Shown here in pieces: positions 8,591 through 20,702 of a stretch of 64,000 nt of DNA. Under the pieces are notes generated by a model that saw nothing but the letters and a program-made list of their open reading frames with translations, was not told where the DNA came from and made no database searches. A program made the position numbers and the translations under genes. Source of the stretch: Vulcanimicrobiota bacterium. Lineage in GTDB: Bacteria; Vulcanimicrobiota; Vulcanimicrobiia; Vulcanimicrobiales; Vulcanimicrobiaceae. The stretch's first letter is position 1. Each line of letters opens with the position of its first letter. Location: the NCBI GenBank assembly GCA_003161435.1, contig PMOS01000002.1:1-64000 (forward strand), given 5' to 3'.

Positions 8591-11365
8591 TCAGCGCTCG
8601 AGGTTCTCGCGTCCTTCCCGAGCGACGATCGCGGCGACCTGAGCGCGGCTCTTGACGCCGAGTTTCTCGAAGATCGACGCGACGTGCTTCTCGACCGTCT
8701 TCACGCTGATCGACAGTTGTTCGGCGATCGCCGGATTGCCCGAACCCTCGGCGATGAGCCGTGCGATCGCGACCTCGCGTCCCGACAGCCGGTGGGTGAC
8801 CGCCACGGCGGCCGGAGCGGGGGCGAGCCGTCGCGTCTGCGCAACGGCGCCACAGGCCGCATACAGCGCGAACGCGGCCGCGAGATCCCCGGCCGCTTCC
8901 ATCGCGCGCGCCTCGTACAGCGGCCAGCCGAGTTCACGATAACCGGCTGCGGCCTGCAACGCAGTCGCCGTCGCACGCGCGCCGTCGCCGAAGCGCTGCT
9001 CCAAGATCGCACCGGCGAGCTGCGCATGCGAACGGCCGACCAGATCGTCCGGTAAGAAGGCAGCCAGATCGGTTAAACGCCGCAGCGGCTCGAGCTCGGA
9101 TTCGTCGAGCAGCCGCGCGCTCAACGAGAGCACGTCGCCGCACGAAGGCATCGCGCGCGGCAGACAAGCGAGTGCGCGCCGGAGGTCGGCACGCGCTTCG
9201 TCGGTGCGGGCGTGCGCCGCGCTCCAGGCTGCGCCCGCCGCCAGGATCACCGCGTCGTCGGGATTGTCTGCGCGCCGGCGTGCGCCGGAGATCTCGGTCA
9301 GCGTCGCCGGCGCGACGAGCGTCTCGTCGTCGAGCTCGATCGCGATCAACGGCGCGACGAGCGCGAGCGCCATCTGCGAGACGGTCCCCTCGGCACCGCG
9401 GGCCGCTTCCCGAACGTACGCACGAGCGTCTTCCAGCCGGCCGGCGATGTAAGCATGCATCGCGCGGACCGCCGACCCGTGGACCTGCAGCGCGGTGAAA
9501 TCCCGCCACTCGGGGATGCGATCGATTCGGGCGAGCGCGCGCTCCGCCGCATCGCTGCGCCCCAGCCACGACGCGCTCTGCGCAAGGGACAACAGCGTCA
9601 CCAGCGCCGTGTACGGTGTCAGCGATCCGATCGACTCGAACTGCCGATCGGCGAGATCGCCCCAGCCGGCGACGTCGCCGGCGCACCACAGCACGTCCAT
9701 CTGCGCGCTCAGGTAGTTTTGCCGGGCCGACGGCGGCAACTGGGCCGGGGCAGCGATCTGCGCCAGCAACTCGGCGGCGCGTTCGTTGTCGTACTGAATC
9801 GTCGCGAGCCGCGCCAGGGTGGCAAGCAGGTAGTCACGCGCGCCCGGGCTCACGCGCGCGCCGTATTCGGCCAGGAATGCCACGCCGAAGGCGACCACCG
9901 AGCGGTCACCGAGATTGTTGCGGCACACGGTGAGCTTGCGCACCATCACGCTCGCCAACTCGAAGTTGCCCAGCTCGCGGTATGCGTACATCGCCGCTTC
10001 ATATCGGTCGGCCGCCTCGTCGAGCACGCCCTGCGTCTCGGCGACGAAGCCGACGCGTTCGAGCAGACGTGCTGCGCTGGCCCGATCGGGAACCGCGGAA
10101 AGCGCCTGTTCGAACAGCGCGCGAGCCTCCGGCAACGCGCGCATGTCGAGCGCGATTCCGGCCGCGCGCTCGCTGTACCGCAGCGTCTTCTCGGCGTCCT
10201 GCGCTTGCGCGGCATGGTAGGCCATCATGTCGACGTAGCGATCGCGGTCGGGCAGCGCCTCGAGCGTGCGCAGGATGCGCTCGTGCGCGCGGCGCGCTTC
10301 GACGTGCAACAGATCGCCGCGCGCGACGCGATGGATGAGCGCATGCCGAAAACGGAACCGCGCGCCTTCTTCTTCGACGAAGATGTTGAGGTCGCGGCCG
10401 CGGCGCAACGCGGGCAACACCTCTTCGAGCTCGCAGCCCAGGGTGAGGGCCAAGATCTCGGGCTCGAAGCGATAGCCCAACATGCCGGCGTGCGTTACGA
10501 TCTGCCGATGCTCTTCAGAGAGCAGCGCGAGCCGGCCGGCGATCATCCCGCGGATCGAGATCGGCAAGCGCGCGCTGCCGGCCGGCCGCGGCGCTTCGAG
10601 CGCTTCCTTCAACAACTCCTCGGCGAAGAACGGATTGCCCTCGCTGCGGCGGACGACGTCGTTGCGCATCTCGCTCGCCAGCGCGGTGCGCCCGCGCAGC
10701 GCAGCGATGACGAGTTCGCTCGTTTGTGCCGCGTCGAGGGCCTCGAGCGCGATGCTCGAGACGGTCGCTTCGCGCGATAGGCGAGAGAGCGAGGCGAACA
10801 GGTCCGGGCGGGCGTCGACCTCGTCCGAGCGGTATGTCGCGATCAGCAGGAGGCGCGTCCCCGCGAGGCGTGGCGCGAGGTAGCCGAGGAGTTCGAGCGA
10901 CGAACGATCGGCCCAGTGAATGTCCTCGATGGTGAGAATCGTCGCGCGCTTGCTCGCGACCGATCGCAAGAACGCGGCGACGCCTTCGAAGAGCTCGTTC
11001 TTCTCGAGTTGGCTGCCGGCGCTCGCGGACTGCGGCGCCGTCAGTTGCTCGAGCGCCCGCAATGCCGCCGGCGGGTGGCCGGCCGGCGTGCCGCGAGCGA
11101 GCGCCGCGAGCAGCGTGCGAAACGGCCCGAACGGCTGCTCCGCCTGTTCGATGCACTCCGCGCTGGCCAGCTGCGGCGGTCGCCGGTTGCGAGCGATGAA
11201 ACTGACGAATTGCGCGAGCAGGCGCGACTTTCCGATCCCGGCCTCGCCGCCGACGAGCACGAACGAGCCGCGACTCATCGACAGAGCGCGCCGCGCGTCG
11301 TGCAAGATCGCGAGCTCTTCGCTGCGCCCGACGAAGATCGGGCAGACGACCGGCTGCGCGATCAA
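8591..11365 (-). CDS. large ATP-binding LuxR-family (LAL/MalT-like) transcriptional regulator
   Basis: The 924-residue protein starts with an AAA/STAND-type ATPase (FVGRSEEL, Walker A GGEAGIGKS near residue 45, Walker B LTIEDIHWAD), continues with a long helical tetratricopeptide-like region, and ends with a LuxR helix-turn-helix (LSGREVAIARLIAEG ... SISVKTVEKHVASIFEKLGV). Such LAL regulators bind an inducer with the middle domain and hydrolyse ATP. TTG 11365 is used because the FVGRSEEL motif begins 10 residues later. It follows the fumarylacetoacetase-family gene by only 7 nt on the same strand, which suggests it is cotranscribed with, and may regulate, the gentisate-type genes. Confidence 0.9.
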   Translation of the reverse strand: MIAQPVVCPIFVGRSEELAILHDARRALSMSRGSFVLVGGEAGIGKSRLLAQFVSFIARNRRPPQLASAECIEQAEQPFGPFRTLLAALARGTPAGHPPAALRALEQLTAPQSASAGSQLEKNELFEGVAAFLRSVASKRATILTIEDIHWADRSSLELLGYLAPRLAGTRLLLIATYRSDEVDARPDLFASLSRLSREATVSSIALEALDAAQTSELVIAALRGRTALASEMRNDVVRRSEGNPFFAEELLKEALEAPRPAGSARLPISIRGMIAGRLALLSEEHRQIVTHAGMLGYRFEPEILALTLGCELEEVLPALRRGRDLNIFVEEEGARFRFRHALIHRVARGDLLHVEARRAHERILRTLEALPDRDRYVDMMAYHAAQAQDAEKTLRYSERAAGIALDMRALPEARALFEQALSAVPDRASAARLLERVGFVAETQGVLDEAADRYEAAMYAYRELGNFELASVMVRKLTVCRNNLGDRSVVAFGVAFLAEYGARVSPGARDYLLATLARLATIQYDNERAAELLAQIAAPAQLPPSARQNYLSAQMDVLWCAGDVAGWGDLADRQFESIGSLTPYTALVTLLSLAQSASWLGRSDAAERALARIDRIPEWRDFTALQVHGSAVRAMHAYIAGRLEDARAYVREAARGAEGTVSQMALALVAPLIAIELDDETLVAPATLTEISGARRRADNPDDAVILAAGAAWSAAHARTDEARADLRRALACLPRAMPSCGDVLSLSARLLDESELEPLRRLTDLAAFLPDDLVGRSHAQLAGAILEQRFGDGARATATALQAAAGYRELGWPLYEARAMEAAGDLAAAFALYAACGAVAQTRRLAPAPAAVAVTHRLSGREVAIARLIAEGSGNPAIAEQLSISVKTVEKHVASIFEKLGVKSRAQVAAIVAREGRENLER

Positions 11366-11372
11366 GGTTGCG

Positions 11373-12248
11373 CTACGTCGTGGCCGCTACCGGGGCTTCG
11401 ATCGCGATGCGGTTGCGCAGCACGCCGATCTTCGACACCTCGACTTCGACGACGTCGCCGTCCTGCATGAACTCCGGCGGCGTGCGCGCGAAACCGACAC
11501 CTTCGGGGGTTCCGGTCGCGATGACGTCGCCTGGTTCGAGCGTCGTGCCCTGCGAGACGTACGCGATGATGCGCGCGATCCGAAAGATCATCGACGACGT
11601 GCTCGCGTGCTGCTTCACCGTGCCGTTGAGACGCAGCGTCACCTCGAGCTGCTGCGGATCGCCGATCTCGTCGGGCGTCACCAGCCATGGCCCGAGCGGG
11701 CAGGTGTCGTCGAGCGTCTTGCCCATGAACCACTGCGTCGTCGCGTTCTGCAGGTCGCGCGCGCTGATGTCGTTGAGACACGTGTAAGCGAACACGACGT
11801 CGAGCGCGTCCGCTTCGTGCACATTCTTGCAGCGCGTTGCGATGACGATCGCGAGCTCGGCCTCCCAGTCGTAGCGCTGCGACACCCGGCCGTCGAGGTG
11901 CAGCGTCGCCTCCGGATCGGCGATCGCCGTCGGCGCCTTGGTGAAGATCGTCGGCACCGCCGGAAGCTTGAGCTCCTCGCCGCGCGCGCGCGCACCCTCT
12001 TCGGCGTGCGCGATGTAGTTGCGCCCCACGCAGAACACGTTCTTGTTCGGTCGCAGCGGCGCGTGCAGGGTTACCGAGGCGAGCGGCACGGGGTCACCGA
12101 GCTGCTGGGTCGCCGCCGTGCGCGCGCTCTCGTCGAGCGCGATGAAGGCGCCCAGCGACGCGAGGCCGTTGAGAGGCCGCACGCTGTCGCCGGCCACGAT
12201 GCCGGGCCGCGGCCCGGACGAGGGAGTGGTGAATTGAACGAAGCGCAA
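11373..12248 (-). CDS. fumarylacetoacetate hydrolase family protein, probable fumarylpyruvate hydrolase
   Basis: The 291-residue product has the FAH C-terminal domain: KNVFCVGRNYIAHAEE, the acidic metal-binding strand YDWEAELAIVIA, CLNDISARDLQ, and GDVIATGTPEGVGF. The family cleaves C-C bonds in 2,4-dioxo acids or hydrates related compounds. TTG 12248 is chosen because GGAGG (12254-12258 on the minus strand) sits 5 nt upstream; longer frames have no family support. Divergent to it, 192 bp away, is a gentisate 1,2-dioxygenase gene, so hydrolysis of fumarylpyruvate to fumarate and pyruvate is the best guess. Confidence 0.88.
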   Translation of the reverse strand: MRFVQFTTPSSGPRPGIVAGDSVRPLNGLASLGAFIALDESARTAATQQLGDPVPLASVTLHAPLRPNKNVFCVGRNYIAHAEEGARARGEELKLPAVPTIFTKAPTAIADPEATLHLDGRVSQRYDWEAELAIVIATRCKNVHEADALDVVFAYTCLNDISARDLQNATTQWFMGKTLDDTCPLGPWLVTPDEIGDPQQLEVTLRLNGTVKQHASTSSMIFRIARIIAYVSQGTTLEPGDVIATGTPEGVGFARTPPEFMQDGDVVEVEVSKIGVLRNRIAIEAPVAATT

Positions 12249-12440
12249 GGGGACCTCCGGCGACGTCTTTCCGAACGCGCCTCTTGTCGTGCCGAGGCCC
12301 ATTTCTCCCGCCGACGAGCGGTAGCATTTGCTCGAGATCGGGTAGGTGTTCCGAGCCGGCCTCGGTCCGCGCCTCGCGTTCCCACGCGGGTTCCCTTCCC
12401 TTCCGCTTCGAATCACTCCGACGATGAGGATGCCGAGACG

Positions 12441-13385
12441 ATGATCGCGACGGATTCCCTGGACCGCTTGTTCGCCGAGGCCGCCGACCAGGACGCGCAG
12501 CCGCTGTGGACGATGATGGAGGCGGTCGTGCCGCCCCATCCGCAGCCCAAGGCCGTACCCCACGTCTGGCGGTACGCGGCGCTGCGGCCGCTGCTCGAAC
12601 GCGCCGGAAATCTCGTCACGGCGAAGGACGCCGAGCGGCGGGTCCTGCAACTGATCAATCCGGCACTGGCGTCGCCGCATACGACCGACACGCTCTTCGC
12701 CGGCTTGCAGCTGATCTTACCGGGCGAGGTCGCGCGTGCGCACCGGCATGTCGCGTTCGCGCTGCGCTTCATCGTCGAAGGCGAGGCCGCGTACACCGCC
12801 GTCGGCGGCGAGAAGGTGACGATGCACCGCGGCGACGTGATCCTCACGCCGTCGTGGCAGTTCCACGATCACGGTCACGAGGGTGAGCGGCCGATGGTGT
12901 GGCTGGACGGGCTCGACCTTCCCGTCTATCAGTTCTTCCCGGCCAACTTCGCGCAGCAGTACGGCGACGAGCGCTTTCCGTCCGAGCCCGGACCGGCCGA
13001 ATCGCACCTGCGCTATCCGTGGGCCGACATGCAGGCGCGGCTCGAAGCCGACGACGGGCCGTATGCCTTCGCCGAGTACGTCCACCGGCAGACCGGCGGG
13101 CCGCTCTCGCGCACGATCGGCGCGGCGGCCGAGCGTCTCGCCGGCGGCGCGTCGTCGCCGACGCGGCGCGAAACGGCCGGCGTCGTCTATCACGTCTACA
13201 AGGGACGCGGCGCGACGACGGTCGGCAACACGCTGCTGGAGTGGGAGAAGGGCGACACGTTCTGCGTTCCGTCCTGGATGCCGTATCGCCACGAAGCGGC
13301 CAAGAACACGTATCTGTTTCGTTACGACGACCGTCCGGTGCTCGAAGCGATCGGCGCATATCGCGCGGAAGCGTCGGCATCGTAA
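12441..13385 (+). CDS. gentisate 1,2-dioxygenase (bicupin)
   Basis: This 314-residue protein has two cupin domains. The first carries the iron ligands: HRH at residues 101-103, Glu in EGEAAYT, and FHDHGHEG near 142. The surrounding sequence (FALRFIVEG, MHRGDVILTPSWQFHDHGH) matches the gentisate dioxygenase family, which opens the ring of 2,5-dihydroxybenzoate to maleylpyruvate. The second cupin (residues 230-310) ends in FCVPSWMPYRHEA. It is divergent from the FAH-family gene. No maleylpyruvate isomerase gene is in the window, so isomerisation would be glutathione-free or encoded elsewhere. Confidence 0.9.
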   Translation: MIATDSLDRLFAEAADQDAQPLWTMMEAVVPPHPQPKAVPHVWRYAALRPLLERAGNLVTAKDAERRVLQLINPALASPHTTDTLFAGLQLILPGEVARAHRHVAFALRFIVEGEAAYTAVGGEKVTMHRGDVILTPSWQFHDHGHEGERPMVWLDGLDLPVYQFFPANFAQQYGDERFPSEPGPAESHLRYPWADMQARLEADDGPYAFAEYVHRQTGGPLSRTIGAAAERLAGGASSPTRRETAGVVYHVYKGRGATTVGNTLLEWEKGDTFCVPSWMPYRHEAAKNTYLFRYDDRPVLEAIGAYRAEASAS

Positions 13386-13467
13386 CGACGGTGCCGCCGT
13401 TCGACCCCGCCAACGCCGACAAAGTAAAAACCACCGCGACGATATAGCGCGTTCGGAAGGTTTCCGT

Positions 13468-13579
13468 GTCATCCTGAGCTTGTCGAAGGACGAAGAACGG
13501 TTACCTCGAGATCGCCCAAGGTCGAGCTACGATAATCGTGCCGTCGCTGCAGTCGCGCTTCGACGTCGCTCAGGATGAC
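13468..13579. repeat. inverted pair of the GTCAYCCTGAGC dispersed repeat between converging genes
   Basis: Positions 13468-13490 read GTCATCCTGAGCTTGTCGAA plus GGA; positions 13558-13579 hold the reverse complement with a slightly different middle (CTTCGACGTCGCTCAGGATG plus AC). The two could fold into a long stem with a ~67-nt loop. The pair lies between the convergent genes ending at 13385 and 13619, where no conventional U-tract terminator was seen, so a termination or mRNA-stability role is possible. Confidence 0.75.
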
Positions 13580-13618
13580 AGTTTCGCTGCGGCGAGGCGG
13601 CGCTCGGACGCGACGGCG

Positions 13619-13876
13619 TCAGTTCGGGCGGCGGGTGAGGTGCCAGAAGCCGCAGTAGCGGCATTCGTACGAGTAGAGCACGTCGCCCATCCCGTTCATC
13701 AGCGCGTGCGCGTGCGCGTCGGCTTCGTCGGCGTACTGCTGCTTGGACGTGCACGAACGCTCGACGTCGGCGTCGATGCGTGGATCGGGTTCGCGGCGCT
13801 GTTGGACGTACCACTCCATGAGCGCGTCGGCGCCGGCTTTGGGGTCCGGTTTCGGCGGCCGGATCCGGCGGGGCAT
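13619..13876 (-). CDS. small CxxC/WHLT zinc-ribbon-like protein
   Basis: The 85-residue product ends with CTSKQQYADEADAHAHALM, then YSYECRYCGFWHLTRR. A first Cys, a helical spacer rich in Ala, and a Cys-x2-Cys followed by Trp-His-Leu-Thr form a recurrent pattern of small uncharacterised bacterial and phage proteins that probably bind zinc. The N-terminal third is basic and proline-rich. The ATG at 13876 is 10 nt from the end of the upstream gene on the same strand, so it probably belongs to that operon. Function is unknown. Confidence 0.65.
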   Translation of the reverse strand: MPRRIRPPKPDPKAGADALMEWYVQQRREPDPRIDADVERSCTSKQQYADEADAHAHALMNGMGDVLYSYECRYCGFWHLTRRPN

Positions 13877-13886
13877 GGAGCGGGGT

Positions 13887-14423
13887 TCAGTGGGACGGGG
13901 TCTTCATCACCTGCGGCAGGTCGGGCATCCGATGGATGTTGACGCTGGGGATGGGTCCCGGCGTGACGGTGAGCGACGGCGGCGGCGTGTGACCGTGGTT
14001 GTGGCGTGCGATCTCCATCATGTCGTCCGCAGCGCCTTTGGCGTCGGGGTTGACGCCGCCGGCCTTGATCAGCGCGACGTCGCGTTTCACCATCTTCGTC
14101 TTGGGATCGTAGTCGTAGACCAGCCGGTAGGTGCCGACCAGGACGTGGCCGTCGGGCGTCCGGATGAAGGCCTGCAAAGCGTTTCCGTAGGTGTGCGTAT
14201 CGAAGGGGACGTCGTGCGAGGCCTTGATCGACCGCACCCGAGCGACCTGGCCGAACCGGTTGACCTCGACCACGAACTCGACATGCAAGGGCTTGGTCGG
14301 TGCGAGCCCCTTCGGTTGGACGTCGAGGACGTTGATCCGTGGGGGCGCGGTGGGTGCCTGCGTCGCCGCGGTCGCCGCCGTGCCGGCGCTCAGAACCAGC
14401 GCGCTCGCGACGAGCGCGCGCAT
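13887..14423 (-). CDS. secreted protein of unknown function
   Basis: ATG 14423 was chosen because it overlaps the stop of the upstream zinc-ribbon gene as TGATG and because a clean signal peptide follows (MRALVASALVLSAGTAATAA). The mature part of this 178-residue protein has a beta-rich region (LHVEFVVEVNRFGQVARVRS ... HVLVGTYRLVYDYDP) whose spacing resembles TonB C-terminal-like or energy-transducer folds, and an acidic/His-containing tail (MMEIARHNHGH). No catalytic motif is visible. Expected location is the periplasm. Confidence 0.65.
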   Translation of the reverse strand: MRALVASALVLSAGTAATAATQAPTAPPRINVLDVQPKGLAPTKPLHVEFVVEVNRFGQVARVRSIKASHDVPFDTHTYGNALQAFIRTPDGHVLVGTYRLVYDYDPKTKMVKRDVALIKAGGVNPDAKGAADDMMEIARHNHGHTPPPSLTVTPGPIPSVNIHRMPDLPQVMKTPSH

Positions 14424-14599
14424 CAGTTCCGGGAGAGCGCTGCGAACGCCGCTCCGCACGACGCGCAGGCGACGACTACTTGAAATGTCGCACCCCGGTC
14501 GCGGAAATCGTCCGAACGCTTGTCCTTCTCATCGCTCCCGCAGTAACGGCAGTGGGTCTCCGTCGAGTTCCCCCGCGCGGGCTCATCGTCCACATTCAC
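14423..14599 (-). CDS. 58-residue double-CxxC zinc-ribbon protein
   Basis: A GTG at 14599 opens a 58-codon frame containing two knuckles, HCRYCGSDE and VACASCGAAF, separated by about 24 residues: a zinc ribbon. Upstream in the same frame there is only low-complexity arginine-rich translation of the opposite-strand lipoprotein gene, so the short version is taken. Its TGA overlaps the ATG of the secreted-protein gene (TGATG), and that coupling is the best support that both are real. It may be a small regulatory or RNA-binding protein; nothing more can be said. Confidence 0.6.
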   Translation of the reverse strand: MNVDDEPARGNSTETHCRYCGSDEKDKRSDDFRDRGATFQVVVACASCGAAFAALSRN

Positions 14600-14671
14600 C
14601 CATTTCCCGGGGGGCCGCACGACACCTCGGCGCGGGACGCCCCGAAGAACCTGCCGAACGGACGGCCCGTT

Positions 14672-15106
14672 ATGATCCAACGGTTCGCCGTCGCGCTTCT
14701 CCTGTGCGTCGGGCTCGTCGCGTGCAAAGAGAACGACACGCCCGGCGGTGGTTCCCCGGTCGGCGCCCAGCTGTTCCAAGGCGTCGGCAACGTCAAGGTG
14801 CTCGATGCGCACATCGTGCTCAGCGGCGACTCGGCCGCCGGGGCGTCGAGCGGCCAGTTGGAGTACGTCGTCGCGCGCGTCGAGTTGACCAACGACACCA
14901 GGGCCGACATCACGCCGGAGATCACCAACTTCTACTTGCTCGACCGCAACCAGAACCGCTATCAAGGGAAGGACAGCGGCTCATCGATCTTCACCGGGAT
15001 CAGCAACTCGGTGCAGGTCCTCAAGATCGGCGAAAAGCGCGAGTACACGGTGGGTTTCCGGACGTCGGATTCCAACATCACCGGGACGATCATCTACGAA
15101 CCGTAA
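14672..15106 (+). CDS. lipoprotein with DUF4352-like beta-sandwich domain
   Basis: ATG 14672 gives a textbook lipoprotein signal (FAVALLLCVGLVACKEND, lipobox LVAC). The 120-residue mature part has VKVLDAHIVLSG, a strand YVVARVELTNDTRADITPE with the NxT turn typical of DUF4352/telokin-like extracellular domains, FYLLDRNQNRYQ, and a final strand KREYTVGFRTSD. Such domains are usually anchored outside the inner membrane and mediate binding. The following alpha-2-macroglobulin-like gene begins immediately after its stop, so the pair is probably one operon. Confidence 0.75.
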   Translation: MIQRFAVALLLCVGLVACKENDTPGGGSPVGAQLFQGVGNVKVLDAHIVLSGDSAAGASSGQLEYVVARVELTNDTRADITPEITNFYLLDRNQNRYQGKDSGSSIFTGISNSVQVLKIGEKREYTVGFRTSDSNITGTIIYEP

Positions 15107-15107
15107 C

Positions 15108-17485
15108 ATCAACCTACTGCGCAGCCTGCTCGCGGGATCAGCCGCCGTCGCCGTGCTCGCGAGCGCGCTGCCGGCCGGCGCGGCGCGTCCGTTGCCGGAT
15201 TCCGGAAAGTGGGATCGCACGTTTGCGCTCTACGCTCGCGACGTCGCGTTGCCGTGGAAGCGGATCGCGGTGCGCTTGGACACCTACAGCGGTGCGCCGG
15301 TGGACTTTGCGGCGTACGAAGTCGATCCGGCCGACGTGCTGGTCGCCGGAACCGCGCGAGCGCGCGCGATCGACACGACGCATCGCACGCCGGTTGCCCG
15401 GTGGCGCTTTTCGCCGTCGGCGGGAGAGCGCTACACGCCCAACGACGTCGACGTGCCGTTGCAGAACCGCGAAGGGTTCTTCGTCATCGAGGCGCGCCGC
15501 GGCGACGCGGTGCAGCAGGCTTGGCTCGACCTCACCCGCGTCGGCTTGCTCACCAAAGAGTCGCCGGGCGGAATTCTGCTCTACGGCGCCGATCTCGGCA
15601 CCGGCCGGGCGCTGGCGAAGATGCGCATCACCTACTTGGTCGGGACGGCGTTCGAGTACGGCGAAACCGACGTGCACGGCATCGCGCGCTGGTCGGGTTT
15701 CGTCCGGCCGCGCTTCGCGATCGCCGAGTGGGGGAAGAGCCGGACCTTCGTCTCGTTTCTGGCGCAGCCGCCGGTGCCGTCGACGCTGGTCGGCGTGCGC
15801 GCCGACCGCGCCAACGTGCGCGGCGGCGATCGTCTTCATCTGGTCGGATTCGCGCGGCGGCGTTCCGGCGCTGCGTACCGGCCGGCGAGCGGCGAAGTGC
15901 ACCTGTCGGTCATCGCGCGCGGTCGCACGCTCGCTTCGACCGATGCCAAGCTCGACGGTGCGGGCGCGTTCGGCGCGGAGCTCGCGCTGCCGGCGGATTC
16001 GCCGGCCGGCGACGCGGCGGTCCTCGCCGCGCTCAGCGGCGCGAGCGGCGGAGCTTCGATCCACGTCGACGGCGTCGGCGACATCGCGCTCTCGGTCGTG
16101 ACGGACTGCGCCCCGACGTGCGCACCCGACACCGCCGTTCCGGTCACCATCACCGCCAAGCTGTCCGGCGGTGAGGTCGCCGCCGGCCGCGACGTGCGGG
16201 TTCGTGTCGTGCGCGTCCCGCACGTGCTCGCACCCGACGCGAACGACGGCGCCTCCGCTTGGGGAACGACGCAGCTCGCCGACCTGCGCGTCAAGACCGA
16301 CGCCGCCGGCCAGGCGCGCGTCACCATTCCGGCGCCGACCGACGGACTTCCGTCGACCTACGGGATCGACGCGACGAGCGGCGCCTCGACCGCATCGGCG
16401 CGGGCCGTCGCGGCGCCCGGCCCGATCGCGCTGGCGATCGTCCCCGAACGCACCGATCTCGATATCGGCGAGCCGGCCGCGTTCGACGTGCGCGGCTTCG
16501 ACATGAGCGATGGTCATCCGGCGGCCGGGCTGGTGGTGCGCCTGCAACTGGTTCACGGTCCGACCGAACAGACGCAGCAGGTGACGCTCGATTCCGACGG
16601 CCGTGCGCACGCCGTGTTCCACGACGTCGTGCCGGGGACGAGCCTGGCGTTCGCGCAAGCCGACGCGGGGGGCGCCAAGGTCGTCGACGTGAACGCGGTC
16701 ACCGTCGCACCGCAAGCGCTGCTCGGCGACCGCTCGCGGCGCAGCGTCGAAGCGCAGATCGCGACCGACAAGCCGCGCTATCGCGCCGGGGAACGGCTCC
16801 ACGTCGACGCGTCGCTCAGCGGCGCGACGGGCGACGCGTTCTTCGATCTGGAAGGCGCACGCGCGATGGGCGAGCAGACCGCCGGCGCCGGGAACGGACG
16901 CGCCTCCGCCGGCTTCGCGGTACCCGAAACCGTCGGCGATGCGGCCATCGGCGTCGCGTTCGTGCGCGACGGTGCGATGGAGTACGCGACCCGGCGCATC
17001 GCGATCGACGGACCCGGTCACGCGCGGGCGACCACGCTGTCGGCCGACAAACCGGCGTACGCACCGGGCAGCGTCGCGCACATGACGATCGCCGACGGCA
17101 ACGAGCGCGCGGGCGCCACGCTCGCGATCCGGTTGGGCGACTCGGTCCCGGCGAACGGCGCGTCGTTCGAAGACGCGGCGGCCGTGCTCGCCGGAACGGG
17201 TACGACGACGCAGAATCCGACCTCGTCGGATCCGGCCTGGCACGCCTCGGTCGCACCGACGCGTTCGACCGTCGTCGATCTCGCCGGGACCGAACGGAGC
17301 GCCCCGCAAAGCGAGTCGCTCGGCGCTTCGTCGGAGCATGCGCTCGTGTGGCGCATCGACCGCGCCGACAAGGAAGGCTTCGACTTGGCGTTGCCCGAGA
17401 AGCCCGGACGCTACGTCGTCTCGGTGCTGAAAGTTTCGGACGACGGCGACGTCGGCGCGGCGACGCTCGCGATCGAGGTGCGCTG

Positions 17486-17486
<1 letters not shown>
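15108..17486 (+). CDS. alpha-2-macroglobulin-like (MG-domain) exported protein without thioester region
   Basis: The ~790-residue product consists of repeated macroglobulin-type beta-sandwich domains; two begin with the hallmark DKPRYRAGERLHV and DKPAYAPGSVAHM. The C-terminal thioester (CGEQ), alpha-helical and receptor domains of bacterial alpha-2-macroglobulins are absent, so it cannot trap proteases by the usual chemistry. The first ATG/GTG/TTG in frame is GTG 15153, but the signal-peptide-like stretch LLRSLLAGSAAVAVLASALP begins upstream of it, so a start at ATC 15108 or CTG 15117 is proposed. It ends TGATG, coupled to polA. Exact start is uncertain. Confidence 0.7.
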
Positions 17487-20117
<2,631 letters not shown>

Positions 20118-20146
<29 letters not shown>

Positions 20147-20702
20147 CGTGCTCGCCCTGGCGGCGTTTCTCGCCTGCAGCGCGCAAGCGCCGGTGCCCGT
20201 GCCGCAGGCGACGCCGCTGCCGTGGTGCGCCGGCATCCCGCTGCCGCAGGCCGATCTGCCGCGGCTGAGCCTCGACGACGGCGCGCAGATCCATCAGCCG
20301 CGCGTGGCTGGCTGCCGTCCGCTCGAGGTGCAGGCGGGCTCGCACACGTTGCACCTCGCCGTCGCGGAAAGCGAAGCGCAACGACAGCACGGGTTGATGA
20401 ACGTGCCGTTCGTCCCGGCCGGGCAAGGGATGCTGTTCGCCTTCTCGGGCGGCGACGCGCAGCGCTTTTTCTGGATGAAGGACACGATCACGCCGCTCGA
20501 CATGGTGTTCGTCAAGAGCGACGGGACCGTCTCGCAAATAGCCGCCAACGTCCCCGCGACCAAACCCGGCACGCCGGACGACAAGCTCGCGCGGCGCGAC
20601 GGGATCGCGCGTTACGTGATCGAGCTCGGCGCCGGGGATGCGGCGCGGCTCGGTCTGGTGTCGGGGATGCGACTCGTCATCCCGCCCGTCCAAGGGGAAT
20701 GA
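20118..20702 (+). CDS. DUF192 family exported protein
   Basis: The C-terminal ~110 residues carry the DUF192 pattern: HTLHLAVAESEAQRQHGLM (family: ...E...GLMfR), GMLFAFSGGDAQRFFWMKD (family: m.F.f......fwMkdt) and ITPLDMVFVKSDGTV. An N-terminal hydrophobic stretch (LALAAFLACSAQAP) suggests a signal, possibly a lipoprotein. ATG 20118 is chosen because GGAGAG lies just upstream; it overlaps the end of polA by 29 nt. ATGs at 20127 and 20139 are alternatives. DUF192 proteins are small exported proteins of unsettled function. The next gene overlaps by ATGA. Confidence 0.85.
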
